Assembly: GCF_003362755.1 (NCBI RefSeq)
Contig: NZ_QKRA01000014.1
Location: 1 to 59,692 of the forward strand
From: Marinomonas piezotolerans
GTDB lineage: Bacteria > Pseudomonadota > Gammaproteobacteria > Pseudomonadales > Marinomonadaceae
Reading direction: 5' to 3'
Length of the DNA stretch: 59,692 nt
Position numbers and translations under genes: made by a program. Of this stretch, positions 34,610-44,200 are shown piece by piece; position 1 is the first letter of the stretch; each line of letters opens with the position of its first letter. The notes under the pieces were generated by a model. The model did no database searches, was not told the DNA's origin, and saw only the letters and a list, made by a program, of their open reading frames with translations.

Positions 34610-34640
34610 AGCCGTACCTTCGGGTGCGGCTTTGTTTTTT
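34610..34640 (+). terminator. Intrinsic terminator after folD
   Basis: GCCGTACC-TTCG-GGTGCGGC (one G-T pair) with a T-rich tail at 34631-34640 forms a strong tetraloop terminator. Confidence 0.92.
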
Positions 34641-34661
34641 ATCGAATGAAAGGTTTTGTTC

Positions 34662-35249
34662 ATGTCCACTGAAATGCTTCTTGATGCCCTAGATTTTGAC
34701 TTAATCGCTGACGTGTTTGTGACCGAGTCCATCTCGGCGTCTCCAGCCGAGCTTCATGGCCAACTGTGTGGGTATCTCGCGTCAGGTGTCGCTTTGCCGT
34801 TAGAAGACTGGCTGACAATGGTTGCAGATTTTTGTGACATTGAAGGCTGGAAAGAAGAGGCGAGTCGGGTTGCAATTGTTGAATTATACCAATCGACACA
34901 AGCACTATTTCAAAACGGTGAATACGCACTCGTACCCTGCATAAGTGATGATGATTCTCCTTTAAGTGAGCGCGGCACCACATTATCTCAATGGGCTCAC
35001 GGCTTTCTTGCGGGATATGGGTTATCTGGTCGTAAAGAAAAATTATCAGACGATACAAAACAAGTGTTACATGACTTTGCCAATATTTCTTCGATGCAAG
35101 CCGATATGGCGGACCTTGAAGATAATAATGACAATGAAACTGACTTAACGGAATTGATTGAGTACGTGCGCCTATCTGCACTTATGCTCTATTCTGAGCA
35201 TCATGGAGTCAGTGATTCGAACAAAGAGCAAGCACCGCTGTTTCATTAA
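34662..35249 (+). CDS. ygfB: UPF0149 family protein YgfB
   Basis: A 195-residue acidic protein of the YecA/YgfB family (UPF0149), found upstream of pepP in most gammaproteobacteria. The family pattern includes SPAELHGQLCGYLASG (about residues 26-41), a WAHGFLAGYGL stretch (about 107-117) and a C-terminal helix. Its role is not firmly known; in Pseudomonas it has been linked to beta-lactam resistance control. ATG 34662 has AAAGG upstream; a TTG at 34656 is less likely. It heads the ygfB-pepP-ubiH group. Confidence 0.9.
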   Translation: MSTEMLLDALDFDLIADVFVTESISASPAELHGQLCGYLASGVALPLEDWLTMVADFCDIEGWKEEASRVAIVELYQSTQALFQNGEYALVPCISDDDSPLSERGTTLSQWAHGFLAGYGLSGRKEKLSDDTKQVLHDFANISSMQADMADLEDNNDNETDLTELIEYVRLSALMLYSEHHGVSDSNKEQAPLFH

Positions 35250-35306
35250 TCTGTCTTTCAAATCGCTGTGAATACACCAAAGCCGAAATAGATAAGGACC
35301 CCTGCT

Positions 35307-36611
35307 ATGAAGCTGTCGACAGACATTTATCGTTCGCGCCGTCATACATTAATGGCAAACCTGCCCGACCATACCGTAGCCGTCATTCGATCAGGTGAGT
35401 TATGCACACGTAATAACGACTGTGATTATGAGTTTCGGCCGCATTCAAGTTTCTACTATTTAACTGGCTTTGCAGAGCCCAGTGCCGTGTTATTAATCTT
35501 ACCTACGGGTGAAAGCCATTTGGCGGTCTTGCCGAAAGATCCTGAACGCGAACAGTGGGATGGCTTTCGCTACGGTATGACAGGAGCCATAAATGAATTT
35601 GGTATGGATGGCGCGGTTGAGCTAGATGAGCTAGACGATTTAGCTTTTGAATTGCTAGACGGAGCTCAGAACATTGCTTTACTAATGGATGATGAAGTCA
35701 TGCGGGATCATGCACTTGGTTGGCGTGATGCTTTAGCTGCCAAAGCTCGCGCTGGTGTTGTGGCGCCGCAAGCAGTAATAGATATGAGCGATGAGATACA
35801 TGAGCTGCGATTAATAAAAGACAGCGCGGAAATTGAAATCATGGAAAAGGCTGCGCAAATCAGCGTAGCAGCCCATATCCAAGCTATGAAGACCGTTCAA
35901 CCAGGAATGATGGAATATCAGCTGGAAGCGGAGCTTAATTATCACTTTATGAAGCATGGCGCTCGTGTCCCTGCCTATAACAATATTGTGGCCTCGGGGA
36001 GCAATGCTTGTGTTTTGCATTACATCAAAAACGATGAGCAAATCGAAGATGGCGATTTAATCTTGATTGATGCGGGAGGCGAGCTAGGTTGTTATGCCTC
36101 GGACATTACTCGCACCTTTCCTGCTAATGGTAAGTTCAGTGAGCCGCAGGCACAACTTTATCAAGTAGTATTGGATGCGTACCATGCAGGCCTTGAGCAG
36201 CTAAGGGTCGGTAAGCCGTATGACGCATTTCATAATGCTGCAGTAGAAGTGCTGACTGACGGGCTTGTGAAGCATGGCTTGTTGCAGGGAAATGTATCAG
36301 AGCTGATAGAGAGCAAGGCATACCGAGACTTTTACATGCATAATACTGGGCACTGGTTAGGGCTGGATGTGCATGATTGCGGTCGCTACAAGCAAAATGG
36401 ACAGTCTCGAATGTTACAAGCAGGCATGGTGGTCACGCTTGAGCCTGGGTTGTATGTTAATCCTGACAATGAAACGGTAGATGCTAAGTGGCGTGGTATT
36501 GGGATTCGAATTGAAGACGATATATTGATACGAGAAGACGGCCCCTACGTATTGACCCACGGGTTAGCGAAAGAAATAAGCGAGATTGAAGCCTTGATGG
36601 CATCACGTTAG
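35307..36611 (+). CDS. pepP: Xaa-Pro aminopeptidase PepP
   Basis: PepP removes an N-terminal residue before proline and uses two manganese ions. The 434-residue protein has a creatinase-like N-terminal domain (about 1-170) and a pita-bread domain in which the metal ligands can be read: DAGGE and DITRTFP (two Asp), TGHWLGLDVHD (His), TLEPGLYV (Glu) and IGIRIEDDI (Glu). It is intact and lies 18 bases before ubiH, with ygfB 57 bases upstream. Confidence 0.97.
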   Translation: MKLSTDIYRSRRHTLMANLPDHTVAVIRSGELCTRNNDCDYEFRPHSSFYYLTGFAEPSAVLLILPTGESHLAVLPKDPEREQWDGFRYGMTGAINEFGMDGAVELDELDDLAFELLDGAQNIALLMDDEVMRDHALGWRDALAAKARAGVVAPQAVIDMSDEIHELRLIKDSAEIEIMEKAAQISVAAHIQAMKTVQPGMMEYQLEAELNYHFMKHGARVPAYNNIVASGSNACVLHYIKNDEQIEDGDLILIDAGGELGCYASDITRTFPANGKFSEPQAQLYQVVLDAYHAGLEQLRVGKPYDAFHNAAVEVLTDGLVKHGLLQGNVSELIESKAYRDFYMHNTGHWLGLDVHDCGRYKQNGQSRMLQAGMVVTLEPGLYVNPDNETVDAKWRGIGIRIEDDILIREDGPYVLTHGLAKEISEIEALMASR

Positions 36612-36628
36612 TAGAGCAGAGGTAAGGT

Positions 36629-37831
36629 ATGGCCAGAGAATACGATCTCATCATAATTGGCGCTGGAATGGTCGGAGCTTTGACCGCTGTTTTAACGGCA
36701 AAGAAAGGATTAACGGTCGCATTGGTTGATAAACACTCTGGCCAATACCCGTTGTCGGTGCCTCCTGCCTATGACGCACGTGTGAGTGCGATTTCGACGT
36801 TATCCAAAACACTCTTGGAGGAAGCCGGAGCATGGCAGCGAATTGATCCAAACCGTTTAGCGCCATACAAAAATATGGTGGTATGGGATGGGCTAGGCGC
36901 TGGAGAAATAGATTTTGACGCGATGACTCAGCATCGTCACGATTTAGGGCAGTTGGTGGAAAACGCCGTGTTATGTGATGCCTTAATGAAAACTGTTCAA
37001 GATACCCGCGGTATAGATCTATATCTTAATGACACGGTTGCAGAGCAACGCTATGTGTCGGATAGTATAGAAGTCACGCTAGCGTCTGATCGTCAATTGC
37101 AAGGGGCGTTGCTAATCGCTGCCGATGGCGCACAATCCAAAACAAGAGAGCAGAGCGGTTTTGATACAGTTGAGTGGGACTACGGTCATCACGCGATTGT
37201 TACTACTGTCCAGATCGACCAACCTCACCAGGATACGGCGTGGCAGGCGTTTGGTGAGGAGGGAATTTTAGCCTTTTTGCCGCTTCCCAGTATTGCGGAC
37301 AAACATTACGTATCGATTGTTTGGTCGGTAGCGCCTAGAGAAGCCGAAGCTTTATTGGCGCTGGATGAGACTCAATTCTGTCAGCGCCTAACTTATGCGA
37401 TGAATCGTCGCTTTACTGCGCTGGCGATTACGGTGCCGAGATTGGCAATACCATTGCGCCAGCGTCACGCTAAACAATATGTACAAGAGAACATCGCCTT
37501 AGTTGGGGATGCCGCACATACTATCCATCCATTGGCAGGGCAAGGCGCGAATCTTGGCTTTGCCGATGTCAGTGCACTGGTGCCAATAATAGTTAAGGCT
37601 CACCAACGTGGAGAGTCGCTTGGCGCTTTAAAAACATTGCGTCGATACCAGCGTGCTCGAATGCTGGATAATATCGCAATGGCAGCGTCAATGGAGGCGT
37701 TTAAGCGAGCGTTTACCACTCAGCATCCTTTGGTGGTGCAGTTACGTAATACTGGGATGAGTCTATGTAATGCGTCTGCTTATATGAAACGTCAGTTAGT
37801 CGCCCATGCCGCGGGCATTCATTCGTACTAA
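36629..37831 (+). CDS. ubiH: FAD monooxygenase UbiH of ubiquinone synthesis
   Basis: UbiH-type flavoprotein monooxygenases hydroxylate ring positions during ubiquinone synthesis. The 400-residue protein has the FAD dinucleotide fold DLIIIGAGMVGALTAVLTA at the start, an internal ADGAQSKTREQSG segment and the second FAD motif GDAAHTIHPLAGQGANLGFAD. Position after pepP favours UbiH rather than UbiF or UbiI, but the three are close relatives. In E. coli ubiH is followed by ubiI (visC); no second copy is present here. Confidence 0.88.
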   Translation: MAREYDLIIIGAGMVGALTAVLTAKKGLTVALVDKHSGQYPLSVPPAYDARVSAISTLSKTLLEEAGAWQRIDPNRLAPYKNMVVWDGLGAGEIDFDAMTQHRHDLGQLVENAVLCDALMKTVQDTRGIDLYLNDTVAEQRYVSDSIEVTLASDRQLQGALLIAADGAQSKTREQSGFDTVEWDYGHHAIVTTVQIDQPHQDTAWQAFGEEGILAFLPLPSIADKHYVSIVWSVAPREAEALLALDETQFCQRLTYAMNRRFTALAITVPRLAIPLRQRHAKQYVQENIALVGDAAHTIHPLAGQGANLGFADVSALVPIIVKAHQRGESLGALKTLRRYQRARMLDNIAMAASMEAFKRAFTTQHPLVVQLRNTGMSLCNASAYMKRQLVAHAAGIHSY

Positions 37832-37884
37832 CTTAAGTCGGGTTTTTTCTGACTTGTGGTATCAAACGGCGAGTTTGTGTTTCT

Positions 37885-37909
37885 AAAGAGGCTATAAGCC
37901 TCTTTTTTA
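37885..37909 (+). terminator. Intrinsic terminator after ubiH
   Basis: AAAGAGGCT-ATA-AGCCTCTTT followed by more T residues makes a compact terminator for the ygfB-pepP-ubiH transcript. Confidence 0.85.
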
Positions 37910-38060
37910 GATTTCCTCAAAATAGAACATGAATATCCAAAATAGAACCAAGAAAAAATTGTAAACAGGAACGGTTTTCATTTATAGTTGCATTTGTAGA
38001 ACATTTTCATATCGTTTCGGTAGCACTTGAGTACTATCAATCTTAAAAGGGTTTTCAATA

Positions 38061-39128
38061 ATGTTATCACGCAATATTTTAGCGAGCTTTAAAGCATCTC
38101 TTGTAGTGAAGGGGGGGCTTTTTGCGTTAATGGCTGGCGCTACTATTGGAAGTTCGGTCAGTTATGCAGAAGGCGAAGTGAATGTCTATTCGGCACGCAA
38201 AGAAGCTTTAATTGCTCCTGCATTAGACGCCTTCTCGAAAGCGAATGATGTGACAGTTAATCTCATTACTGGAAGCGCTGATGCGCTATTGCGTCGTTTG
38301 CAAGTCGAAGGCGATGCGAGCCCTGCAGATGTCTTCATTACTGTCGATGCGGGGCGCCTTTACCGAGCAAAAGATGCGGGTGTGTTACAACCGTTTGAAA
38401 CAGATTTATTGAATGAGGTTGTGCCGGATAATTTGCATGACCGTGATGGATACTGGTACGGATTATCGCAACGAGCTCGTGTCATTTTTTATAACCCTAA
38501 AAAAGTAGACGCATCAGAACTATCTACCTATGAAGCGTTGGCTGATCCCAAATGGAAAGGACGTATTTGTACTCGATCATCCTCAAATATTTATAACCAG
38601 TCTTTAGTCGCATCAATGATTGAAGCCAATGGAGAAGCTGAAACGCAGAAGTGGATTAATGGTTTTGTTGCGAATTTAGCACGCCCTCCTTTTGGGGGAG
38701 ATACAGACTTACTAAAAGCAGTTGCCGCGGGCGTATGTGACGTTACCTTGGCGAATACTTATTACTTTGGTCGCTTAGGTCAAAGCAATGATGCGAAAGA
38801 TCGAGCGGTATACGACGCTCTTGCTTTATTCTGGCCAAACCAAGCGCAAGATGAGCGTGGTGCTCATGTCAATGTTAGTGGCATTGGGTTAACTGCATCA
38901 GCAACGAATATCACGAATGCAAAATTATTGGTTGAGTACCTCACTAACCACGAAAGCCAAGAATGGTATGCAGATGTGAATAATGAATATCCTGTTGTCG
39001 AAGGTATTGCCCCACCGAAAAGCCTGCAGCCATTTGGTCCATTTAAAGCGGACTCGTTATCTCTTAGTGTCTTGGGAGACAACAACCGCAAAGCGGTTGA
39101 AATGATGGATATTGGGGGTTGGAAATAG
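38061..39128 (+). CDS. Ferric iron ABC transporter, periplasmic binding protein (FbpA/FutA type)
   Basis: The 355-residue protein has a signal peptide (about 1-36, ending SVSYAEGE) and the type II ferric-binding fold. The family start NVYSARKEALIAPALDAFSK and the iron-binding tyrosine pair in NTYYFGRLG (about residues 232-233) are clear, and SGSADALLRRLQVEGD-like sequence lines the cleft. It captures Fe(III) for the permease and ATPase encoded next (22 and 12 bases between genes). Iron/Fur control is expected for the family; I could not confirm a Fur box upstream. Confidence 0.92.
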   Translation: MLSRNILASFKASLVVKGGLFALMAGATIGSSVSYAEGEVNVYSARKEALIAPALDAFSKANDVTVNLITGSADALLRRLQVEGDASPADVFITVDAGRLYRAKDAGVLQPFETDLLNEVVPDNLHDRDGYWYGLSQRARVIFYNPKKVDASELSTYEALADPKWKGRICTRSSSNIYNQSLVASMIEANGEAETQKWINGFVANLARPPFGGDTDLLKAVAAGVCDVTLANTYYFGRLGQSNDAKDRAVYDALALFWPNQAQDERGAHVNVSGIGLTASATNITNAKLLVEYLTNHESQEWYADVNNEYPVVEGIAPPKSLQPFGPFKADSLSLSVLGDNNRKAVEMMDIGGWK

Positions 39129-39150
39129 TCAAGCTAAGTAGCGTAATACA

Positions 39151-40818
39151 ATGTCTACATTAACCAGCCAGTTGTCGACGCCGAGAGCTCGGCGCCGACT
39201 TCCTTGGTTGAAACTGAGTGCGCTGTTGGTTGCTATATTGTTAGCAGTGCCAGTTTTAATCATTGTCGTTAATATCTTTTTAGGGGGCGATCAAGTTTGG
39301 CAGCATCTTTATGACACGCTGCTATTTGATTACGTCTCTAACTCGCTTCTTTTAATGGTTGGAGTCACGTTTGGTACCCTCGTAATGGGAGTTCCTGCGG
39401 CGTGGCTTACCAGCGTTTGCCATTTTCCTGGTCAGCGAATGTTTTCTTGGGCGCTACTGCTGCCGTTAGCGATGCCTGCCTACATTATTGCTTATACCTA
39501 TACTGGGTTGTTTGATTTTGCAGGGCCTGTGCAAACCTTTATACGTGAAGTGACTGGGTTGGGTTATGGCGAATACTGGTTCTTCGAGATGCGCTCGCTA
39601 GGCGGCGCATTTGTCATGCTCTCTTTGGTGTTGTACCCCTATGTATATTTAATGAGTCGCGCTGCGTTTCTCGAACAGTCTGCTAACACCTTAGAAGTAT
39701 CTCGTACGCTTGGCTATTCGGCGCCACATGCTTTTGTTAAGTTGGCGCTACCTATGGCGCGCCCTGCGATTGTTGCTGGGGTGACGCTGGCTATGATGGA
39801 AACACTTGCAGATTATGGCACAGTCCAATATTTCGGCGTGACGACATTCACAACCGGAATCATGCGAACGTTTTACGGCTTTGGAGATCTGGCTGCAGCC
39901 TCGCAATTAGCAGGTGTGTTGTTGTTATTTGTAGCCGTTCTTATTTTTACCGAGCGTTATTCTCGAAGGAAGATTAAATATCATGCGTCCGGCATACGCA
40001 AAGCGAGTCAAAGAAGGATTCCATTAACGGGCCTCTCTGGTGCATTGGCGTGTTTGGCCTGTTCTATCCCAGTCCTAGCGGGCTTTGTTGTTCCTGCGAG
40101 TGTGTTGGGATACTGGGCGCTATTTGAAGCTGAAAGCATTGGCTGGGATTTTGTAATTCTGTCTTGGAATTCATTCTATTTAGCAGCTTCGGCAGCACTA
40201 ATCACCGTATCGTTGGCGCTAGTAATAGCTTATGCCGTACGTTTGCATCACTCCAAAAGTGTGAATGCTGCGGCTCTGAGTGCAGGTATGGGGTATGCTT
40301 TACCTGGTACAATTATCGCTATCGGTGTGATTGTGCCACTGGCTTGGTTAGATCATCAAATTATCGCTTTGGTGAAGCAAATGTTTGATGTGAAAATCGG
40401 ACTGATTTTTTCAGGTACTATTATCGCTCTATTATTCGCTTATACAGTTCGGTTTATGGCCGTTTCCTTAGGGTCTGTGCAAAGTGGTTTAGGTAAAGTG
40501 AAGCCCAGTATGGACATGGCTGGCCGCTCTTTAGGGTGCTCCCCAGCTGAGGTGCTGCGACGTATTCACGTGCCGTTATTGAAAAGCTCTGTGCTGACTG
40601 CCTTGCTTATTGTGTTCGTAGATGTATTAAAAGAGTTGCCAGCAACCTTGATTTTGCGTCCGTTTAATTTCAACACACTAGCCGTACGAGCGTTTGAGTT
40701 GGCGTCTGACGAACGGTTGGTCGACGCCGCGCCTGCGTCTTTGATGATAGTTTTAGTGGGGCTAATCCCTGTGATTCTACTGAGTCGCTCTATTTCCTCC
40801 GCTAATACTAACGGTTAA
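39151..40818 (+). CDS. Ferric iron ABC transporter, fused permease (FbpB/SfuB type)
   Basis: The 555-residue protein is a duplicated ABC permease with about twelve membrane segments. Both halves carry the EAA-type coupling loop: the first around LEVSRTLGYSAPHAFVKLALPMARPA (seen in part), the second around MAGRSLGCSPAEVLRRIHVPLL. The fusion of two permease halves is typical for FbpB/SfuB. It works with the binding protein upstream and the ATPase downstream to import ferric iron across the inner membrane. Confidence 0.92.
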   Translation: MSTLTSQLSTPRARRRLPWLKLSALLVAILLAVPVLIIVVNIFLGGDQVWQHLYDTLLFDYVSNSLLLMVGVTFGTLVMGVPAAWLTSVCHFPGQRMFSWALLLPLAMPAYIIAYTYTGLFDFAGPVQTFIREVTGLGYGEYWFFEMRSLGGAFVMLSLVLYPYVYLMSRAAFLEQSANTLEVSRTLGYSAPHAFVKLALPMARPAIVAGVTLAMMETLADYGTVQYFGVTTFTTGIMRTFYGFGDLAAASQLAGVLLLFVAVLIFTERYSRRKIKYHASGIRKASQRRIPLTGLSGALACLACSIPVLAGFVVPASVLGYWALFEAESIGWDFVILSWNSFYLAASAALITVSLALVIAYAVRLHHSKSVNAAALSAGMGYALPGTIIAIGVIVPLAWLDHQIIALVKQMFDVKIGLIFSGTIIALLFAYTVRFMAVSLGSVQSGLGKVKPSMDMAGRSLGCSPAEVLRRIHVPLLKSSVLTALLIVFVDVLKELPATLILRPFNFNTLAVRAFELASDERLVDAAPASLMIVLVGLIPVILLSRSISSANTNG

Positions 40819-40829
40819 GAGATAAGAAT

Positions 40830-41906
40830 ATGACAGCTATGCCTCCAAACAAGATATTGAAAGAATTAAGCCTGAATAGTATTTGCGTCGGGTATCATGA
40901 TAAAGCCGTCGTTGAAGATGCTAGCTTTCGGATTGTTGAAGGGCAGATAGGGTGCTTGTTGGGGCCAAGTGGTTGCGGTAAATCGACTCTACTTCGTGCG
41001 ATTGCTGGTTTTGAGCCCCTCATGGCTGGGACAATCGTATTAGACAATGAAGAGTTGTCATCGGCGGACCATGTATTGAGCCCAGAGAAACGCAGTATTG
41101 GTATGGTGTTTCAAGACATCGCTCTGTTTCCTCATCTTACGATTCGCGACAATATTGCGTTTGGTTTGAAAAGTTGGGCAAAGCGGGACTCGCAGGCACG
41201 AGTTGATTACTTGCTTGATCTGGTGGGCTTATCTGGGTTTGGAGAGCGTTATCCACACTCGTTATCAGGAGGGCAGCAGCAGCGCGTTGCGCTGGCTCGA
41301 GCGATCGCACCAAAGCCAAAGTTATTGCTGATGGATGAGCCTTTTTCAGGCTTAGATGCAAAGCTCAGAGAAGAACTAGTACCGGATATTCGCGCGATTC
41401 TTATGCATGAGCGCGTTAGTGCAATACTTGTTACTCACGATCAGTCAGAAGCGTTTGCAATGGCAGATCAGGTCGCTGTGATGGAATCTGGTAAAATTTT
41501 GCAGGTTGGTACCCCTTATGAAATCTATCATGAACCGGTATCTCGCTTTGTAGCAATGTTTGTTGGGCAGGGGGACTTCTTGCCAGCGGTTGTTTGTGGC
41601 GACAATTGTGTGCATTCTGATTTAGGGGAAATCCATGGTGATTTGAATCACGGGTTTGCAGCAGGGGAAAAGGTCGATTTATTGGTTCGACCAGACGACA
41701 TTTTGCATGATGACGAGAGTCAATTTAAAGGGCTAATTGTTAGTAAATGGTTTCGCGGGTCGTATTTTTTGTATCGCGTAAAATTGTCGTCGGGGAAAGT
41801 AATTTATTGTTTCGCATCCTCTCATCATAATCACTCGATTGGCCAAGAGATTGGTATTCGGGTAGAGCTAGACCATTTAGTAATGTTTGCGTCTAACGCC
41901 AGATAA
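40830..41906 (+). CDS. Ferric iron ABC transporter, ATP-binding protein (FbpC type)
   Basis: The 358-residue ATPase has Walker A GPSGCGKST (about residues 48-56), the signature LSGGQQQRVALARA (about 146-159), Walker B LLMDEPFSGLD (about 168-178) and the switch histidine in VTHDQSEAF. A C-terminal regulatory TOBE-like domain (about 245-358) with LLVRPDDI is as in FbpC/FutC. It powers the permease encoded 11 bases upstream. The gene is intact and last in the operon. Confidence 0.93.
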   Translation: MTAMPPNKILKELSLNSICVGYHDKAVVEDASFRIVEGQIGCLLGPSGCGKSTLLRAIAGFEPLMAGTIVLDNEELSSADHVLSPEKRSIGMVFQDIALFPHLTIRDNIAFGLKSWAKRDSQARVDYLLDLVGLSGFGERYPHSLSGGQQQRVALARAIAPKPKLLLMDEPFSGLDAKLREELVPDIRAILMHERVSAILVTHDQSEAFAMADQVAVMESGKILQVGTPYEIYHEPVSRFVAMFVGQGDFLPAVVCGDNCVHSDLGEIHGDLNHGFAAGEKVDLLVRPDDILHDDESQFKGLIVSKWFRGSYFLYRVKLSSGKVIYCFASSHHNHSIGQEIGIRVELDHLVMFASNAR

Positions 41907-41914
41907 AACGGCGA

Positions 41915-41935
41915 GCGCCTTAATCGTAAAGGCGC
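41915..41935. terminator. Hairpin between the iron operon and the HDOD gene
   Basis: GCGCCTT and AAGGCGC form a 7-base stem in the 57-base gap between convergent genes, followed by a second small GC-rich dyad (GCGCGAAAACGCGC). It probably acts as a terminator, though T runs are short. Confidence 0.5.
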
Positions 41936-41963
41936 GAAAACGCGCCCATTTACGATGCCTAGC

Positions 41964-42830
41964 TCAGAGGTTACCAATACCTTGCTCATGGCAAGCATCA
42001 ATAATCCCTTCAAAGTCATATTCGGTCAGCTCTAAGTGCTCAAGGGCATAATGACCCATATTAAGCCATTCATAGTTTTCCTCCGCTTTACCTAAATGGC
42101 GATACGTTCCACTAATGTGTTCCGCCATTTTTAATATCGACATAAACGTAAGGTGCTTACTGTCGCCTGCGATTCGATTGTTATATAGGCGTCCTGAGCG
42201 ATGGTGATGAGCAATGACATAGCAGCAAGTTTTGGGTAATGCCCATGATTTAGCGAGATAATACCCCACTACAGAGTGATTAGTACGAAACGATTTGTTT
42301 TCTAAGTCGGTTAGTTCAAATGTCTTAGACTGATAGCCCTGCTCTAAGATCTTTTGGTAACCGTCAAATCGCTTTATCATGAGCGGAATGCCTGCATTGT
42401 GGAACAAGCCTAATGCATAGCATTCGTCTTGGTATTTGAAGCCAATTTGCTGGGCAATACTTGAGCAGACAGCAGCCACATCCATCGCGTTATCCCAAAA
42501 GTGATGTAGGTTTTCAATCGCACCGTCTGATAATTCGCTTTTGACCGATAAACCATTGACGATGTTGGCGATTGAGTTAGTGCCTAGCATCATGACAGCT
42601 TGGTGTATCGAAGATATTTTGCGCGGTAATCCAAAGTAAGCAGAGTTGACAAACTTAAGCACGGCAGCGGACAAGCCAACATCTTGTGAAATGATTTGAG
42701 CGATACGTTCCATATCTGGCTCAGGCATGGCCTGCTCCATGTGAAGGTCAACCATCACTTGTGGCTGAGGGGGGATTGTGACGCCTTGCAGGACGCGATT
42801 GAGTTGTTCTTCATTAAGATCTGTCGACAT
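41964..42830 (-). CDS. HDOD domain signalling protein
   Basis: A 288-residue protein made mainly of an HDOD domain, a catalytically dead HD-like fold found in bacterial signalling. The family pattern is seen in LPRKISSIHQAVMMLGTNSIANIVNGLSV (residues about 70-98; shown in part) and in HNAGIPLMIKRF and VVGYYLAKSWALP. There is no HD metal site. No output domain or membrane segment is present. A related EAL-HDOD protein is encoded at 57821-59023. Its partner is not known. Confidence 0.88.
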   Translation of the reverse strand: MSTDLNEEQLNRVLQGVTIPPQPQVMVDLHMEQAMPEPDMERIAQIISQDVGLSAAVLKFVNSAYFGLPRKISSIHQAVMMLGTNSIANIVNGLSVKSELSDGAIENLHHFWDNAMDVAAVCSSIAQQIGFKYQDECYALGLFHNAGIPLMIKRFDGYQKILEQGYQSKTFELTDLENKSFRTNHSVVGYYLAKSWALPKTCCYVIAHHHRSGRLYNNRIAGDSKHLTFMSILKMAEHISGTYRHLGKAEENYEWLNMGHYALEHLELTEYDFEGIIDACHEQGIGNL

Positions 42831-42938
42831 CTTTACCTCTTAATGTATGAGGGGTGGGCGAAAAAAACAGTGAAATCCCCAGTAAGCATAGAAATCACTC
42901 AGTGAACATTTATAATAGCGTTTTTTAATGTAACCTTG

Positions 42939-44144
42939 GTGAATAGTTTGAGCGTAATTCGGTTAAAAGGGCAAGCAGATAGAAGACTTCGTGCGGGCCA
43001 TCAATGGATTTATAGCAATGAAGTGAATACCGACGCAACGCCATTAAAGCAATTTAGTGCGGGGGATCAAGTCGTTGTGGAAACAGCGCAAGGTAAGCCG
43101 TTAGGTGTTGCGACCATCAATCCGAATACTCTAATCTGTGGGCGTTTAGTGAGCCGCAGTATTGATACAGTATTGAACAAGTCTACGCTCATTCACCGAC
43201 TTAAAATAGCGCTCTCGTTACGCGAAATGGTGTATCCAGAGTCTTATTATCGCTTGGTATTCGGTGATTCAGATGGGCTTTCAGGCCTTGTTGTCGACCG
43301 TTTTGATGACATTTTGGTGGTGCAAATTTCTACTGCTGGAATGGAGCGGTTGAAGCAAGAAATTATTGAGGCTCTGCAAGACGTTGTTAAGCCGAGTGCC
43401 ATTCTGATGAAGAATGACGGCAAAATGCGCAACATTGAGGGGCTTGATACGTATGTTGAAGAAGTTTTTGGGCACGTGCCGGAAGTCGTTTATTTAAAGG
43501 AAAACGATGTCTTGTTCCAAGCGCCAGTTTGGGATGGGCAGAAGACAGGGTGGTTTTATGATCATCGCGAGAACCGAAAAACCATGCAGGGCTTTTGTTC
43601 TGGTAAACGTGTTTTAGATGTATTTTCGTATGTAGGTGGTTGGGGGGTGCAAGCTGCTTCAGCAGGCGCGACGGACGTCACTTTTATTGACGCTTCAGAA
43701 TCGGCTCTTGAGCATGTGGATGCAAATTTAGCTCTTAATCAGTACGAAGGTGATGCCAGTTTGATGCATGGCGATGCATTTGATGCGATGCAATCTTTGA
43801 TTGACGACAAGCAACGCTTTGATGTGGTCGTTATGGATCCGCCTGCTTTTATTGCCCGCCGTAAGGACATTAAAGCTGGGGAAGGTGCTTACCATCGCGC
43901 TAATCAACTCGCAATGCGCTTGGTTGCCAAAGGTGGTGTCCTTGTTTCTGGGTCTTGCTCAATGCATTTGGAAACGTCGCGATTACATGACATTGTGCGC
44001 AGTAATAGTCGACAGTTGGAGCGGTTTTCGCAACTAATCTATCGCGGGACGCAAGCACCAGATCATCCTGTTCATCCAGCGATACCAGAAACGGAATATC
44101 TCAAAGCCCTTTTTTATCGTGTGCATAATAATATGGGGCTTTAA
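42939..44144 (+). CDS. rlmI: 23S rRNA (cytosine-1962-C5)-methyltransferase RlmI
   Basis: RlmI methylates C1962 of 23S rRNA with S-adenosylmethionine. The 401-residue protein has an N-terminal PUA domain (RLKGQADRRLRAGHQWIYSNEV), the fold-linking region YRLVFGDSDGLSGLVVDRFDD, the cofactor loop VLDVFSYVGGWGVQAASAGA and the catalytic motif DPPAFIARRKD, with the second cysteine in SGSCSMHLE. GTG 42939 was chosen since it starts the family pattern; a TTG precedes it. It is divergent from the HDOD gene. Confidence 0.94.
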   Translation: MNSLSVIRLKGQADRRLRAGHQWIYSNEVNTDATPLKQFSAGDQVVVETAQGKPLGVATINPNTLICGRLVSRSIDTVLNKSTLIHRLKIALSLREMVYPESYYRLVFGDSDGLSGLVVDRFDDILVVQISTAGMERLKQEIIEALQDVVKPSAILMKNDGKMRNIEGLDTYVEEVFGHVPEVVYLKENDVLFQAPVWDGQKTGWFYDHRENRKTMQGFCSGKRVLDVFSYVGGWGVQAASAGATDVTFIDASESALEHVDANLALNQYEGDASLMHGDAFDAMQSLIDDKQRFDVVVMDPPAFIARRKDIKAGEGAYHRANQLAMRLVAKGGVLVSGSCSMHLETSRLHDIVRSNSRQLERFSQLIYRGTQAPDHPVHPAIPETEYLKALFYRVHNNMGL

Positions 44145-44146
44145 AT

Positions 44147-44190
44147 AGTCTTATAAAAAACGCAGCCTTGGCTGCGTTTTTTATAAGACT
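44147..44190. terminator. Bidirectional terminator with 21-base perfect stem
   Basis: The 44 bases are one perfect palindrome with a 2-base centre. The core CGCAGCC-TT-GGCTGCG is flanked by A and T runs on both sides, so it can end transcripts of both rlmI and the convergent Crp-family operon. Confidence 0.95.
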
Positions 44191-44200
44191 GGTCAAAATA

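Noticed and set aside
37920..38055. Possible Fur box before the ferric iron ABC operon
   Set aside because: The region holds AT-rich half-matches (AAATGAAAAC-like on the minus strand) but no convincing 19-base Fur pattern; iron control is expected from function only.
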